A stretch of DNA of 64,000 nt from Globodera rostochiensis (lineage: Eukaryota; Nematoda; Chromadorea; Rhabditida; Heteroderidae). Position 1 is the first letter of the stretch. Each line of letters begins with the position of its first letter. Under the pieces are notes generated by a model, which was not told the origin of the DNA, made no database searches, and saw nothing but the letters and a program-made list of their open reading frames with translations. Made by a program: the position numbers and the translations under genes. The stretch lies in the NCBI GenBank assembly GCA_018350325.1, contig JAEVLN010000006.1, positions 3,648,056 to 3,712,055 of the forward strand, given 5' to 3'. Below, piece by piece: positions 48,627-60,170 of this stretch.

Positions 48627-50107
48627 TCAAATCTTAATTTTTGCAGTATTTTCTTTGCATTCTTTTTCACGCAAATTCTTAGGCTCCATTCCCATTAAAT
48701 GGTCGTAATAATACTTTGCCAACTTTTTATCACCTTTACGTTGATAGCATTTACCCAAATAAAAATAATTGTCGATGGAAGTTCCTTGGAAAAATGTTTC
48801 TGCCTAAATTTTAGAATTAATTAATTTTTTTTTAAATATAAATAAGGTTTTATGCAACATTAAATTTGCCAAATTATATTAATAAAATATACTTTTAACA
48901 GTTTTGTTATGGCCGATTCATACGAGGCATCATTAAAAAGCGCTTTTATACCAGAATTGATTTGAATTGCCAACATGCGATTAAAACTGCTTATTCGGGC
49001 CAAAGAATATTTTAAACGTCCTAAATTTTTTTCCAATATTTTAAATAATAAAAAAATTTATAAAATTATTTATTGATTAAGAAAAGGAAAACACACACCT
49101 TGTGCATGGAGTATTTCCGGATCTGATTGGTTTGCTCTTTGAAGAAATTTCTAAATTTTCATAATAAAATATAATTTAAATTTAAACATATAAAACACAC
49201 ATTCAAGTTCACAGCAAGCGAAATTTTTTGATCACTGGAAATTCTGTGATCAAATTGAAGTCCCATAAGCATACAAACGTATTTCAACGCGTTCAAATGT
49301 TGCGCATCGATTGCAAGCGCATGATTTGCAAAATTTAAACCTTTAATATTAAAACACATTAAATTTTATTTTCCCAAATAATTTTTAAATTTTTTAATAC
49401 ATTTTAAGAGATTCGAGATTTTTCAGTAATCTCGAACTAATCTCGATCGTTTAATATGAAATCTTGATCGTGTCTTCAAGTCCGTTTCTACACTTTTTTG
49501 GCCTAATTCCAGTTTTTCAGCCTGTTTTTTTGAAATTCTTCTACCGGACTATTAAATACCAACAAAAAAATTAATTTTTAAGTCGCCTAACACGGTGCAA
49601 GTTTTTAAAATTGTTTTAAATAGTCAGAATATACCTTTTTCTATTTCTTGCTGTTTTGCTTTCCATTTGACGTCATTATCGGAAGGCATGTTAAGCGCTC
49701 GAAGAAAACCTTGTAAATATTTTTTATTGAATTTTTTAAAATTAAAATGATCTTTTGGATGGAACTTTTCTGTTTTTATATTTGGAAGATTATTATTCCC
49801 CACTATTGTCAACATTTTTGAAATTTTTGTGATTGTTTGACGCCCAATCCGGGTAAATTTTGGGTTACCGGTCCTGGATAATTTTAAGCAACTAGCAGCA
49901 CTTTATAATATAAACAATTATTTAAATAAATTTATTAATTGATCAGCAACCATTAAAATTATTTCATAATTGTTTCTTACAAACTCGTGCTAAACGCGAT
50001 TGCACTTCCACAGTTTGCAGACTTTCATTAGTTTGTATATTATTCAATTTATTGTAAATAATTTCTGGGTCAATGTTGTCAGCAAACATTTGATCTATTG
50101 CTATCAA
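48627..50107 (-). CDS. TPR protein resembling regulator of microtubule dynamics (RMD)
   Basis: Minus-strand exons: 50107-49981, 49900-49635, 49340-49201, 49150-49099, 49020-48900, 48803-48627. Read in order they give FADNIDPEIIYNKLN...VEVQSRLAR, NFANHALAIDAQHLNALKY, LQRANQSDPEILHAQGRLKY, IKALFNDASYESAITKLL and DNYFYLGKCYQRKGDKKLAKYYY. This succession of helical pairs matches the RMD/RMDN family, whose members bind microtubules. The phase between the first two exons does not close (one base off), so this junction is misplaced or the gene is damaged. The start is not identified. Lys-rich exons upstream (50384-50160) could belong to it. Confidence 0.5.
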
Positions 50108-50422
50108 CTGTAATATTAGAATTAATTTATTTTAAATGAAAAATGCTTAAAATCACATCTTTTTGGGTGATGCTATTGCTTGATGACGATTCATGTTTCT
50201 TTTTATTTTTGCCTTTTTTTCTGCGGGCTGACTAAAAAGATTTAAATCCTTTTTTATATATAAAAATTGTTTTTAAATAAATTAATAAAGTTATAAATAT
50301 TTTGTTTAAACCTCTTCTTGCAATTGGATACTGTTATTATTGCTTTGTTGAGATGTAGAAGATTTTTTTCTTCTTCTTTTCACTCTTTTTTGTATGTAAT
50401 GACCAGAAGAAAATGTACAAAA

Positions 50423-51920
50423 TTAAAATATTAATTGAATTACTGATGAGGCTGACGAAGAAGAAGCCGCTGAATGCAGCGTTGACGGTACAGATGGGAA
50501 GCCTGCAGAGTGTAGACGATGTCTTGCAGCGTCATTTGTTGAGCTGTCACTATGACAACGCCTGCTTTGTACTGCTGACGTGCTTTCACCATGCAGATGA
50601 TGTCGTGCAGCGTCATTTGTTGAGCTTTCACCATGCCAACGCCTGCTTTGTTGCACACCTTCTGACGTGCCAGCACCATGCAGATGATGTCGTGCAGCGT
50701 CATTCGATGAGCTTGCATCATCTTGCCTTAGCGCCAGTTCAGGCTTGTATTGCGACAACAAACGTGCAACATAACTGGTAGTTTTTGTTAGTGCTGTACT
50801 AATTGACTGTCCTGCTTGCGCTATTGTAGTTGATGCTGCAGCGTTTATTGAGCTGATATCATTGCGCGATGTACTAATTGATCGTCCTGCTTGCGCTATT
50901 GCAGTTGATGCTGCAGCAATTATTGAGCTGCTGATGCGTGAATGCTTAAATTTTTTTTGGTTTTTAATAAATTAAGTAAAAAACTAAATTAATTAAAACC
51001 CCAAGATTTTGCCGTTGTGACCTTGGACGTTACGGCATCATTTTTTGGCCTTCCATTGATTGTGCTATGGCGTAAGCCAATGCCATTTTTTGGTTTTTTA
51101 AATTAAGTTAAAAATTTAATTAATTAAAACCCTAAGATTTTGCCGTTGGACCTTGGTTACGGCATCATTTTTTGGCCTTCCATTGATTGTGCTATGGCGT
51201 AAGCCAATGCCATTTTTTGGTTTTTTAAATTAAGTTAAAAATTTAATTAATTAAAACCCTAAGATTTTGCCGTTGGACCTTGGTTACGGCATCATTTTTT
51301 GGCCTTCCATTGATCGTGCTATGGCGTAAGCCAATGTCATTTTTTGGTTTTTAATAAATTAAGTAAAAAATTTAATTAATTAAAACCCCAAGATTTTGCC
51401 GTTGTGACCTTGGGCGTTATGGCATCATTTTTTTGGCCTTCCATTGATCGTGCTATGGCGTAATCCATTGCCATCGATTCGTCATCTGCCGCCTGCTGAA
51501 GCAAGCTCTGACGATCCTTTTCTTCCTGAAGCGAAAGTTCCAGCGCGTACTTAAGATCATCAGCGAACTCATCATCCGATTTCGACGGTTGGTCTGATTA
51601 AAAAATTATCAATTTTTGGAACGCAATTTATACATAGAAAAACTGTAAAATTTTAACAATGTTTTGCTTGATTTACGAATTGATAATCGTCTCTTTAGGA
51701 TTTTTATGGTTTATAAAGTTAATTTTTAGAATTTTAGCACAAATTTTGGGATTTTAAATTTATTTAGTAGAGTTTTAGCGTCTAGAATCCGGCTATATAA
51801 TTATAACATTATTTAACATTTACTTGATGAACTTCCATTAACCGAATAGTTGTTAAAATCATCATTTTGAAAAGTTAAGCAACACTTGGTGATAAAGAAT
51901 ATGATTTGAAAAATTAACAT
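50423..51920 (-). CDS. Predicted secreted protein with two ubiquitin-interacting motifs
   Basis: Three minus-strand exons, 51920-51824, 51593-51409 and 50944-50423, close in phase to 267 residues. The N-terminus MLIFQIIFFITKCCLTFQN looks like a signal peptide, although a Lys interrupts it. Residues 41-58 (DEFADDLKYALELSLQEE) fit the ubiquitin-interacting motif with the invariant A49 and S53. A second at 71-86 (SMAMDYAIARSMEG) has A78 and S82. UIMs are short helices that bind ubiquitin. The last exon has a duplicated AAASTAIAQAGRSIST unit, YVARLLSQYKPEL, then three ~75-base repeats with NDAARHHLHG. That array is open in several frames; I chose this frame because it continues from the UIM exon and most differences between repeats are silent in it. 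The 3' end could instead be spliced on. Confidence 0.6.
51000..51480 (-). repeat. Tandem copies of the UIM2 exon end within the intron
   Basis: A unit of about 127 bases holding the coding part of the second UIM (minus strand, ACGCCATAGCAC..TCAATGG) plus adjoining intron is repeated four times: around 51034, 51161, 51289 and, as the real exon, 51421. The three extra copies have one A fewer in an A run, which brings a stop after GQKMMP, and they lack a convincing AG acceptor. Confidence 0.8.
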
Positions 51921-52829
51921 TGTTGCTAAAATTAAATAATGAAAATTGAAATAATATTTTATATTTTATTATATTATTAAATTTTTTGCATATATAATAA
52001 TACTTCTAGTGCTTGCTTGTCTATTATAATTTAATTTTGGCTATTGATTTTAAATCAATATTGATTAGAAATAAGAATATTCAAAAATTGTAAAACATAC
52101 ATATACTTTATTATGTTTATGCGTAAATATTTATTCACAAGTTAATCGACAAAAGAATTCGACATAAAAAAATTTTAAATTATATTCCGCCAAATAGACG
52201 TTACAAAAAATTATAATAGGTACTTTGGGAAAATCGAAATTTTTGCAAAATTTTTAAATGCTATATTTACTTGAATAACACCAAAATTCGGACAAAAAAG
52301 TTAGGTAAAGGGGAACGAATCAATTTTCTCCAATTTTCATGACATATTATGAAGCATTAATGAATCTCGATCAATTATCACGATTTTAAATTATTTGAAT
52401 TTTACACTTTAAAATTGTCAAAATTGAAATATGAATACCCCTTGGAGACTGTTTTTCTACCGTACGCCCATTTTCAACATTGAAAGGATGGATAACAACA
52501 ATAAAGACAAGGATATAATTAATATTCAGGGTTCCATTTAAAAATATTCAGAAAAAAACATGGAGCTTAAAAAAATCTGCATTTTTGGTAACAAAATCTC
52601 CAAATTCAAAACCAGTGCACTTTTTTTTTAAAGAAATTTATTTGACGGGATATTTAGCTATATAATATTGTCTAAAAAGTATCTACTTAATTGAGAATGA
52701 TTTGGTCCGACGGTGCCGCTAAGCGCCGCCGGAATTTGTTTTGAAAATTCGATTAAATTTTGTTAATAAAATAATTTCAAAAACAAAAATCATCGGAAAT
52801 GGAAACCCTGGGAATATAGGTAATACAAT
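51921..52829. other. Intergenic, AT-rich
   Basis: No exon is recognised. A short GACGGTGCCGCTAAGCGCCGCCGG relic at about 52709 belongs to the dispersed GC-rich family. Confidence 0.5.
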
Positions 52830-53573
52830 TTACATCCACTCATCTATGCTTTGATGATCCGGGAAAAATCTGTCACGTGGGCTGATCGGAAAATCATCGC
52901 TTGAGTGCAAAATTACGAGTTGCCCATTGGAACTTATTGTACGTGAACTTCGCCATACTGCTGATCCATGCCATGGCACATTTGACACATTTCTGTTCAA
53001 ATTTTCAGGCGGCAAAAGTGCGTCGGGGATGACAGTTCGGCGGCACATTGGACAGGTGTTATGCAGTTTAAGCCTGCATAATAATGATGGTTATAATTAA
53101 TGTTACATTTATTTAAATGCACTTCTATACATACCATGAATTAATGCATTTCTGATGGAAAACGTGCTAAATTTAATGTTTAAAATTGCTTTTGTTACTT
53201 TAACAAAACAAACAGCGCATGACAATGCCTGAGGGTGTTCGTCGGTATTAATTGTTACTGCTTTAGGGTGTACTGCTTGAAGGTGTTCGTCGGTGTTAAT
53301 TGTTATTGCTTGAGGGTGTTCATCAGTATTAATTGTTACTGCTTGAGGGTGTTCGTCGGTATTAATTGTTACTGCTTGAGGATGTTCATCGGTCTTAATT
53401 GTTGAATGACAAATTGAACATATTGGAGCCTCGTGCTCAACCAGTTTTTCCTTTGGAAAACCTTTAGAATTTAAAATAAGTATTTTTAATAAATAATTAA
53501 AATTAAAAGCACCTACAAAGATATTGCTCAACAAGAACAATAAACATAAAAAATCCAAAGATGTTTTTGCCAT
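52830..53573 (-). CDS. Secreted RING-H2 finger protein 2 with expanded loop
   Basis: Minus-strand exons 53573-53513, 53461-53214, 53166-53135 and 53073-52830 close to 194 residues. A signal peptide (MAKTSLDFLCLLFLLSNIFV) is followed by a RING-H2 with ligands C35, C38, C102, H104, H107, C110, C121 and C124. The 32-base exon encoding ligands four to six has exactly the same size and phase as in RING gene 1, so the genes share ancestry. Between the second and third ligand there are 63 residues instead of about 15, made of repeats of TDEHPQAVTIN. The C-terminal third (LLPPENLNRNVSNV...DHQSIDEWM) is unlike gene 1. Exported ubiquitin-ligase function is inferred. Confidence 0.85.
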
Positions 53574-53854
53574 TCATCGTCTTAAAATATAGATTTACAT
53601 ATATTAATATTAATAAAAATTGAAGGTAATGAAGGCTTTAAATACAACTCATAAAAATATGAAATTAAACATTTGAAATAAATTAAAGAGCTCCAACGTC
53701 AATAATTTAACAGGAAGGTTGACGGATGTTTAAATCAATAAAAAATAAAATTATTTACATGATTATTATTTCAAAACACATGAATTTCAGCTCCTTAAAA
53801 CATATTTACAAGGAAGTCCGTTTCATTCAACATTTTTGTTTTTATTACTGGGTT

Positions 53855-54262
53855 GCCTGACATTACTTCGCAACTCCATCAATCGGAGAAGAAACGTGCT
53901 GAACAAATTGAAGAAAAGCATCAATTGTGAAACGAAGTCCTTGAGTTGGTGCCACGCGTGATGAAAAAGCATATGAACTCGCGCCTCGAGCGATTTATAA
54001 GTTTTATTTTAGTTTAAATAAACTAAAATTGTTTAAGAAAAGTTTCAAATTGGAATTTCCGCGCACTTCCGCCAGCGACCGCAATTCCGAGGCCGAGTTG
54101 GAGAAGGTCAAAGAAAGTCTTTGTCAACTGAAGTTAAAGCAGCCGAAGAAGCAACAGAAAAAGGAGCTTGAGGGGATTTGCTTTTAGTTTTTGAACACAT
54201 TCTCACCATATTCTGTTCGCTATTTTAGGCAAAACGACACGAAATGGAACTGGAACAGCGAG
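53855..54262 (+). pseudogene. Coiled-coil gene fragments
   Basis: Plus-strand stretches read LHQSEKKRAEQIEEKHQL, stop, NEVLELVPRVMKKHMNSRLERF (53865-53998), then DRNSEAELEKVKESLCQLKL (about 54078-54180) and KRHEMELEQR before a GT at about 54260. The heptad-like charged composition indicates a coiled coil. The in-frame TGA and missing ends suggest a pseudogene. The family is not recognised. Confidence 0.4.
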
Positions 54263-55037
54263 TAAGTCACAATTGGAAATTTTGATGGGCCTGGAGGAGA
54301 TGTGATTGATGATGGAGAATGAATTTTTTTCGAAGGCCTTGTGTTATTTTAGGAGTTTACTTGACTATCTCAGCGACGCTTGATCTCATCCGTTTTTTAT
54401 TCCATTGTTTTCATGGCTAACTTTTTTTTCTTGCTGGAACTTCTTTCTACCGTATACTCCAAATTTATGTAATTAAGGCTTAAAGACTCATTTACAGATT
54501 CTTCAATTTTTGCGAAGTTGAATATAAAACGGGATTGTCAGCGAAGTTTTCAAGCTATCTCACTTTTTTGAAATGAAAGTTTCAATCATTTATTTAAGCC
54601 TAAGCCAATCAAAGTTGACAAAACAATAGGCTGTATACGGGCCTGGTTCTGTTTGTAGTTGATGCTAAACAGAAAGCCATTAAAGTACTCCAAATGCAGG
54701 TGAAAACAAAACCAGTTTATAAAAAGCTTCAAGACTAACCAAAAAAGAAATGTTATATAATTTGCAATTCGCCTAAAGAATTACAAAATCGGTGCGGCGA
54801 AGCGACGTTTTTCGGAAAATAATACGTCTCGCTCTGACCCCCGAATCTATCACATTTTTATTTATTTCTGAATTAGTCCAATAAATTTTTGTTCAACACA
54901 AATTCTCGACAAAAAAATGGTCAGTCACTGAAAAACCCACCAAAATCCAAAAAATATTTAAATTTTACTCAACAAAACGGTTTAATGCCGTAAAAGGATA
55001 TAACAAACAAAAATAAAATGTGATGATCACACAAATT
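54263..55037. other. Intergenic, nothing recognised
   Basis: AT-rich, with no consistent exon, repeat or RNA gene that I can see. Confidence 0.4.
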
Positions 55038-57774
55038 TTACATTTTCAATATAATTTGACGATGCATTTCTAGGGCAGCAGCTGACTTCAACACCTCGTT
55101 GATTGCACCTGTGTTGGTCCATTCCATGCCAATTTCTTCGATGGCACTTAACAGAATGCCAAGCTCTGATGCCAAGCGCAGCATGCATTCATGTATGTAA
55201 ATGAGCGCAATTTGGCCATGGGCTAATGTGGAATGGTCCAATCTGAAACGGTGCTGATTTTCATTTCCAAAACTATAAAGTTGCCATTTAAAAAATCACT
55301 TTTTCCTATTCTAGGATTGTCCTTATTTGAGCAGTCTAATTTTAATAATAAATTAAAAAAGTTAACATTTAAAAAAACACTTTTTCCTATTCTAGGATAG
55401 TCCTTATTTGATCAGTCTAATTTTAATAATAAATTAAAAGTTGACATTTAAAAAAGTCACTTTTTCCTATTCTAGGATTGTCCTTATTTGATCAGTCTAA
55501 TTTTAATAATAAATTAGAAATGTTATCATTTAAAAAAAAGTCACTTTTTCCTATTCTAGGATTGTCCTTATTTGATCAGTCTAATTTTAATAATAAATTA
55601 AAAGTTGACATTTAAAAAAGTCACTTTTTCCTATTCTAGGATTGTCCTTATTTGATCAGTCTAATTTTAATAATAAATTAGAAATGTTATCATTTTAAAA
55701 AAAAGTCACTTTTTCCTATTCTAGGATTGTCCTTATTTGATCAGTCTAATTTTAATAATAAATTAGAAATGTTATCATTTAAAAAAAAGTCACTTTTTCC
55801 TATTCTAGGATTGTCCTTATTTGATCAGTCTAATTTTAATAATAAATTAGAAATGTTATCATTTAAAAAAAAGTCACTTTTTCCTATTCTAGGATTGTCC
55901 TTATTTGATCAGTCTAATTTTAATAATAAATTAGAAATGTTATCATTTTAAAAAAAAGTCACTTTTTCCTATTCTAGGATTGTCCTTATTTGATCAGTCT
56001 AATTTATCCAAACCTGGCCATCAACTGCATTTCATCAATACATTCCCAAGGGTTGTGAGTTTGATCAACTTTTTGCAAGACCATCAGAAACTTCTCGTCA
56101 ATTTCTACTTTTTGAGCCAAACTCTGCTTAACTTCATTAAGTTCATCGATCAATTTAGCAAGAACTGATTTGGTTTCTGAAAAAAATTAATTCTAAATTA
56201 TTAAAATGAACTTTTTAAACCAAAACATTTTAATGTGCTTTTTTAATCTAAAATTTATGCATGTGCATTTTTTATACTACCAAAATATTTCTTCATTTTT
56301 CAAGTATACTAAGTATTTTTTAAGGTATTTAATTAATTATTAATCAATATTCTAAAATGATTTAAGACATATATATAAAGCACATAAAATTAATTCTTAA
56401 TTCGACTTGCCCTGATGAAGAACAACTTCCAAAAGGTTGGAAAGAAGTGCATTTATGATTTGAAATGTGTCAAATACATTCACCAATTTTTGTACATTGA
56501 CCGGCAATCTCTTCGATATCACCAAAACTTTGCATTTATATTGCTTCCTTTAATATTAAAAATTTTCATTTTCTCTTTTGATTGATTTCAGTATGATTTA
56601 AATAACAAATTCAAAAAATAATCAAAAAAAAAATTTAGATACTCAAAAGAATTTGAGGTTTCTTTCTTTTCGATTTTCAACATTTATCGTTGGAGCTTAA
56701 ACTACCCGAATTTTTTGATTCAATTTTCTAAAAATACTAAATAATACGCGAAAAAGACTTTAAATTTTTTAATTTGTCATTTGAAGAAGGAAAAATTAGG
56801 AAAATTAGCGCATTAGAAGTGCCATTTTTCGGTGAATATTTCGCATTTTTGGCATATTTTGGACTTTTTCGGAGTATATATATATATGCGCATAATTAAC
56901 TCGGCGCCCCTTATTATAACTTAGTCATTATTAGCTAAGAAATCAAATTAAAGTCTTAACATTCGCAAGATATATTTGTTGAACTTTTGATCAAACGAAA
57001 GCTGGCCGATTTGTCCAAAAAATTCATAGCTTAAAGCATTTAAAAATCATCAATTTCCGTGCCAATTTCGGCGCCGAATTAACCTTTATTAAATTAAAAG
57101 AATAAAAAGTCACTCGGGGCGACCGTTGGCCAAAAGATATTAATAATAGATTATTTTCTATAAATTCTAGAAAATTAAGGATTTAAATTTTAATTTGTCA
57201 TTATGTTTTAAATCTTCCAAGCTAAGAATTCTGTAATGAATTCTCATCAAAAATGCCATCTTTAGGGGTGTAAAAAAATCTTCGTTTTCCGAGACTAAAA
57301 ACCCCCCGAGACCGAGACCCAAAAAAAATCTAGTCTCGAGACTCTCGTGCAGCCCTAATTTTTACCATGCCAAACAATATTTATTTATTTTTGATTAAAT
57401 TATTGAAATTAGAGATTTTGATATAATTAATAAATTATCTCAATAATATTTACTTGCCTATTATACAGTTCGGATTGCACCCTTTCAATGTGATATTCGG
57501 CCACTTCCAAAACACTTTCAGGGCACTCAATGTGCGCAACTCGTTGGTACATTTTGTTTTGCAATTTTAGCGCAATTTGTAAATGATTTTCAATTAGTTG
57601 AAGCTCTTTGGTGAAAAGAATTTTCTCCCATTTTCCCTCAATTTTTTCCAATTTATTTTCAATTTTATTTTTTTCCTTTAAATCGTCAGGCAGCTCATTC
57701 ATAAAATTTGCATATTGCTTAAAGAATTCGTCAACCAAATCCATTGTAGTGCATTCATTTTCCATATAATCCAT
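55038..57774 (-). CDS. Helical (coiled-coil) gene, exons only partly linked
   Basis: Minus-strand exons: 57774 to about 57456 (MDLVDEFFKQYANFMNELPDDLKEK..., LQLIENHLQIALKLQNKMYQR), a small open region near 56545-56401, 56176-56014 (VLAKLIDELNEVKQSLAQKVEI) and 55242-55038 (LDHSTLAHGQIALIYIHECMLRLASELG), ending at TAA. The last two join in phase; the link to the first is not resolved and they may be two genes. All are helical, Leu/Glu/Lys-rich. The intron between the last two exons is filled by an 84-base tandem array. I do not recognise the family. Confidence 0.5.
55300..55995. repeat. 84-bp tandem array, about eight copies
   Basis: The unit contains TCACTTTTTCCTATTCTAGG, ATTGTCCTTATTTGATCAGT and CTAATTTTAATAATAAATTA. 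Copies are nearly identical, differing mainly in A-run length and the last ten bases. The array lies within an intron, and its final unit abuts the 3' end of the exon at 56014. Confidence 0.95.
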
Positions 57775-59156
57775 CTGGAGAGTAATTTAAGAAAAATTTC
57801 TTAACGCGCGAATTTGATCGTTTTGTGATTTGAAATTTATATTTTATTGTATCTTGCGATTTGTGCGCACTTTCCCGGTACGTTACTTGCCCTCCCCCTC
57901 TCAACAAACAAAATTTTTTACTTTTTAAGGGTAACTTGGGTTGAAAAACACGAATATGACGTTTATTTTGTCGAATACCGAATTTGGAAAGAACTATTTA
58001 AATTTTTATACTGGAAATATCTCAGTAGGATATCTTCAAAGCTCTTAAGAGACAAATCGATTAAAGATGGCGGAAGTTGATCAGTACAGATAAGATTTAT
58101 AGTTGCTAAAAATCTCCAAATAGCTAGGTTTAGTTGCTTAAAAAGTCAAAAATGTTTCTAAAAATGAGCTAAATTGTTTATATGCAGAATTTTTAGTCTT
58201 GAAAAAAGCCCATTTTTGGGGGGTGCATTTTTTAAAAATTTGAAAATATCGATCTTTAGGGGTGCATTAAAAACTCGATGAAAAACTATCGCTGTGACCT
58301 AAAAGTGATTTTCATGCTTTCAGAGCAAGGTGCGTTTAGGAAAAAATAGTTAAAACCCTTAAATCTTATCCCTATTGATTCGCTTTGTGTTAGCAATGTT
58401 TATGCTGGAATTCAATCGGCCGTACTCAAATGGCGTCTGACCAACTTTCGCTAAATTTAAATCGATTTGTCTCCTCAAGAGCTGTTGATTGATGCCTAAT
58501 TTGTTGAGATTGGTCCAATAAAAGGTCCGATGTTCGGTATACGACCAAATTATAAAACGTAATATAAAAATTGAAGTTCATTTCCGTTTTAATTTTGAAA
58601 TTTAATATTTAATAATTAAAAAATTTGTTTGCTAATAAAAAAGAGATTCGATTTAGGTTTTGGCTAGAGTGCGGCAAAATCAAATTTGCGAATCCTGTTG
58701 CAGTATTTTAAATCAAAATTTTTTGCAGGACCGGATCCTGCAGGATTAATCCTACAATTCTGCATTTAGAATTTGGAGGATCTTGCGCAGGATTGCAGGA
58801 TTGAGTGAAAATCAAAAATCAATTTTGGCCTCAAAATTAAGGTTCCTCCCCTGCACTTCGGGAGCGGGCAAGTCGGGGGTCGGGGTTGGCTATGTTGGGG
58901 ATTGGGAACGTCTAAATATTCGGGTTGGGGGTGAAAAAATGTTATTCTTGCGCCGCATTCTACTCTTGGCCAACCTGAATTTGCGTTTTCAGATTGAGTA
59001 AAGAATAAAGCTGTACAACACGTTCTGTTTTACTAACATATTCATGCTCATTTTGTGTACCATTTGAGCTCGTTTCAGCCTAAAATGTTTTATGCTTTTG
59101 ATTTTGTTTATTTACAAATTTATAAAAATTTTATTTGTTTGTATTGAAAAATTTTA
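57775..59156. other. Intergenic with repeat relics
   Basis: A partial copy of the 63309-63801 element lies at about 58100-58340 (TAGTTGCTAAAAATCTC, TTTAGGGGTGCATT). Words like GCAGGATTGCAGGATT near 58725-58805 and GGGGGTCGGGGTTGG at 58875 look like cores of further palindromic elements. No gene is recognised. Confidence 0.45.
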
Positions 59157-59261
59157 TTAAATATTGTAACCAACTGCATCGTATTCATCCATAGCGACAG
59201 TTTCTTCAATTGTTGCCAGGAAAATCCACAAAATAATAAATTTTAGTGCAAAAAACTTCAT
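59157..59261 (-). CDS. Very small putative secreted peptide
   Basis: An ATG at 59261 opens a 34-codon frame: MKFFALKFIILWIFLATIEE is a good signal peptide, followed by TVAMDEYDAVGYNI and a stop. It is not known whether this is complete or the first exon of a spliced gene. The Cys-containing exon upstream at 59492-59608 on the same strand is not an obvious partner because it precedes this ATG and has its own stop. Confidence 0.4.
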   Translation of the reverse strand: MKFFALKFIILWIFLATIEETVAMDEYDAVGYNI

Positions 59262-59491
59262 TTTCTAAATGTCAAACATAAATTTAAAAAAATATTTGCT
59301 TTAATATGAAATACATGGGTAAGTCCCGTCCAATATTATCGCATTAAATGAAAGTTAATTTGATTAAAATTAAATCCTAAAATTTTGGAGTGCTATAAAT
59401 TTTCCTTATTTATGGGTATCCCCGAATTTTTATTGCATTTTCTGTACATAATTTGGCATCTTTTTCCAATTGTGGCATGCCTTAAGAATCG

Positions 59492-59608
59492 CTACTCCAC
59501 AGGAAGTGCAATACGAGGCACACAAATCACATGCTTTTTGCACAAATTGCATGCACCACCAATTCCTTCCGCCAGACAATTTGCTATTTCATATCCGAAA
59601 ACATTAAC
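59492..59608 (-). CDS. Cys-containing terminal exon
   Basis: After a TTTTAG acceptor the minus strand reads 38 residues, including ANCLAEGIGGACNLCKKHVICVP, and then a stop. Four cysteines with CxxC spacing suggest the end of a small disulfide-bonded secreted protein. The upstream exon was not identified; a frame near 59885-59940 (EKDAPILERFGEKFKLCKQ) may be related but does not join in phase. Confidence 0.4.
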   Translation of the reverse strand, partial: VNVFGYEIANCLAEGIGGACNLCKKHVICVPRIALPVE

Positions 59609-60059
59609 CTAAAATTAAAAACAAAAAAACAATTTAGCAGTGACCAACGGAAGTTAATGTTTATTTTATTTAATTGAATGTTGGCTAACGTCTAAAAAAA
59701 TGAGACGCCGTGTAAAGTGAAAAAGTATTGCTAAAATGGATCAATTAATTTTTTAGCAACAAATGTAATTTGTGAACTAAAAACCAAAAATATTTTTAAA
59801 AAAAATATGCAAATTTTCAAATTGTGCCTTTCTTTTGCTGCGATACGTTTTGAAATTGCTAATCCTATTCTTTTTGCATTTCTTGTTTGCACAGTTTGAA
59901 CTTCTCACCAAAACGTTCCAATATTGGCGCATCTTTCTCAATTCAATTTAATTTAAGCATTAATCTCGAGAGTTATCTTGTATCTATGAGCTATTAAATT
60001 TAAGCATATATAAACATTTTGTTAAATTTATTTTAAATTTTTGAACTAATGCTTTAAAA

Positions 60060-60170
60060 TAGGGTTGGGCCACCGACGTCGGGGTTAAGAATTGCGGGGT
60101 CGGGGGTTTTTTTCGGGGGTGGGACTGTCGGGGTCGGGGTTACCTAAATCGGTCGGGGTTTTGGGTTTTT
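60060..60170. repeat. Iterated GGGGTCGGGG words
   Basis: GTCGGGGT and CGGGGGT words repeat over about 100 bases, next to GGGTTGGGCC. This is another short GC-rich palindromic relic in AT-rich DNA. Confidence 0.4.

Noticed and set aside
50413..50781. Plus-strand frame with DDVVQRHLLS repeats, and a second minus-strand frame with MTLHDIICMV repeats
   Set aside because: Changes between the repeat units are mostly silent in the other minus-strand frame, which also continues from the upstream exon.
53220..53400. CRISPR-like regular repeats
   Set aside because: The repeats are 33-base coding units within a eukaryotic RING exon, without unique spacers.
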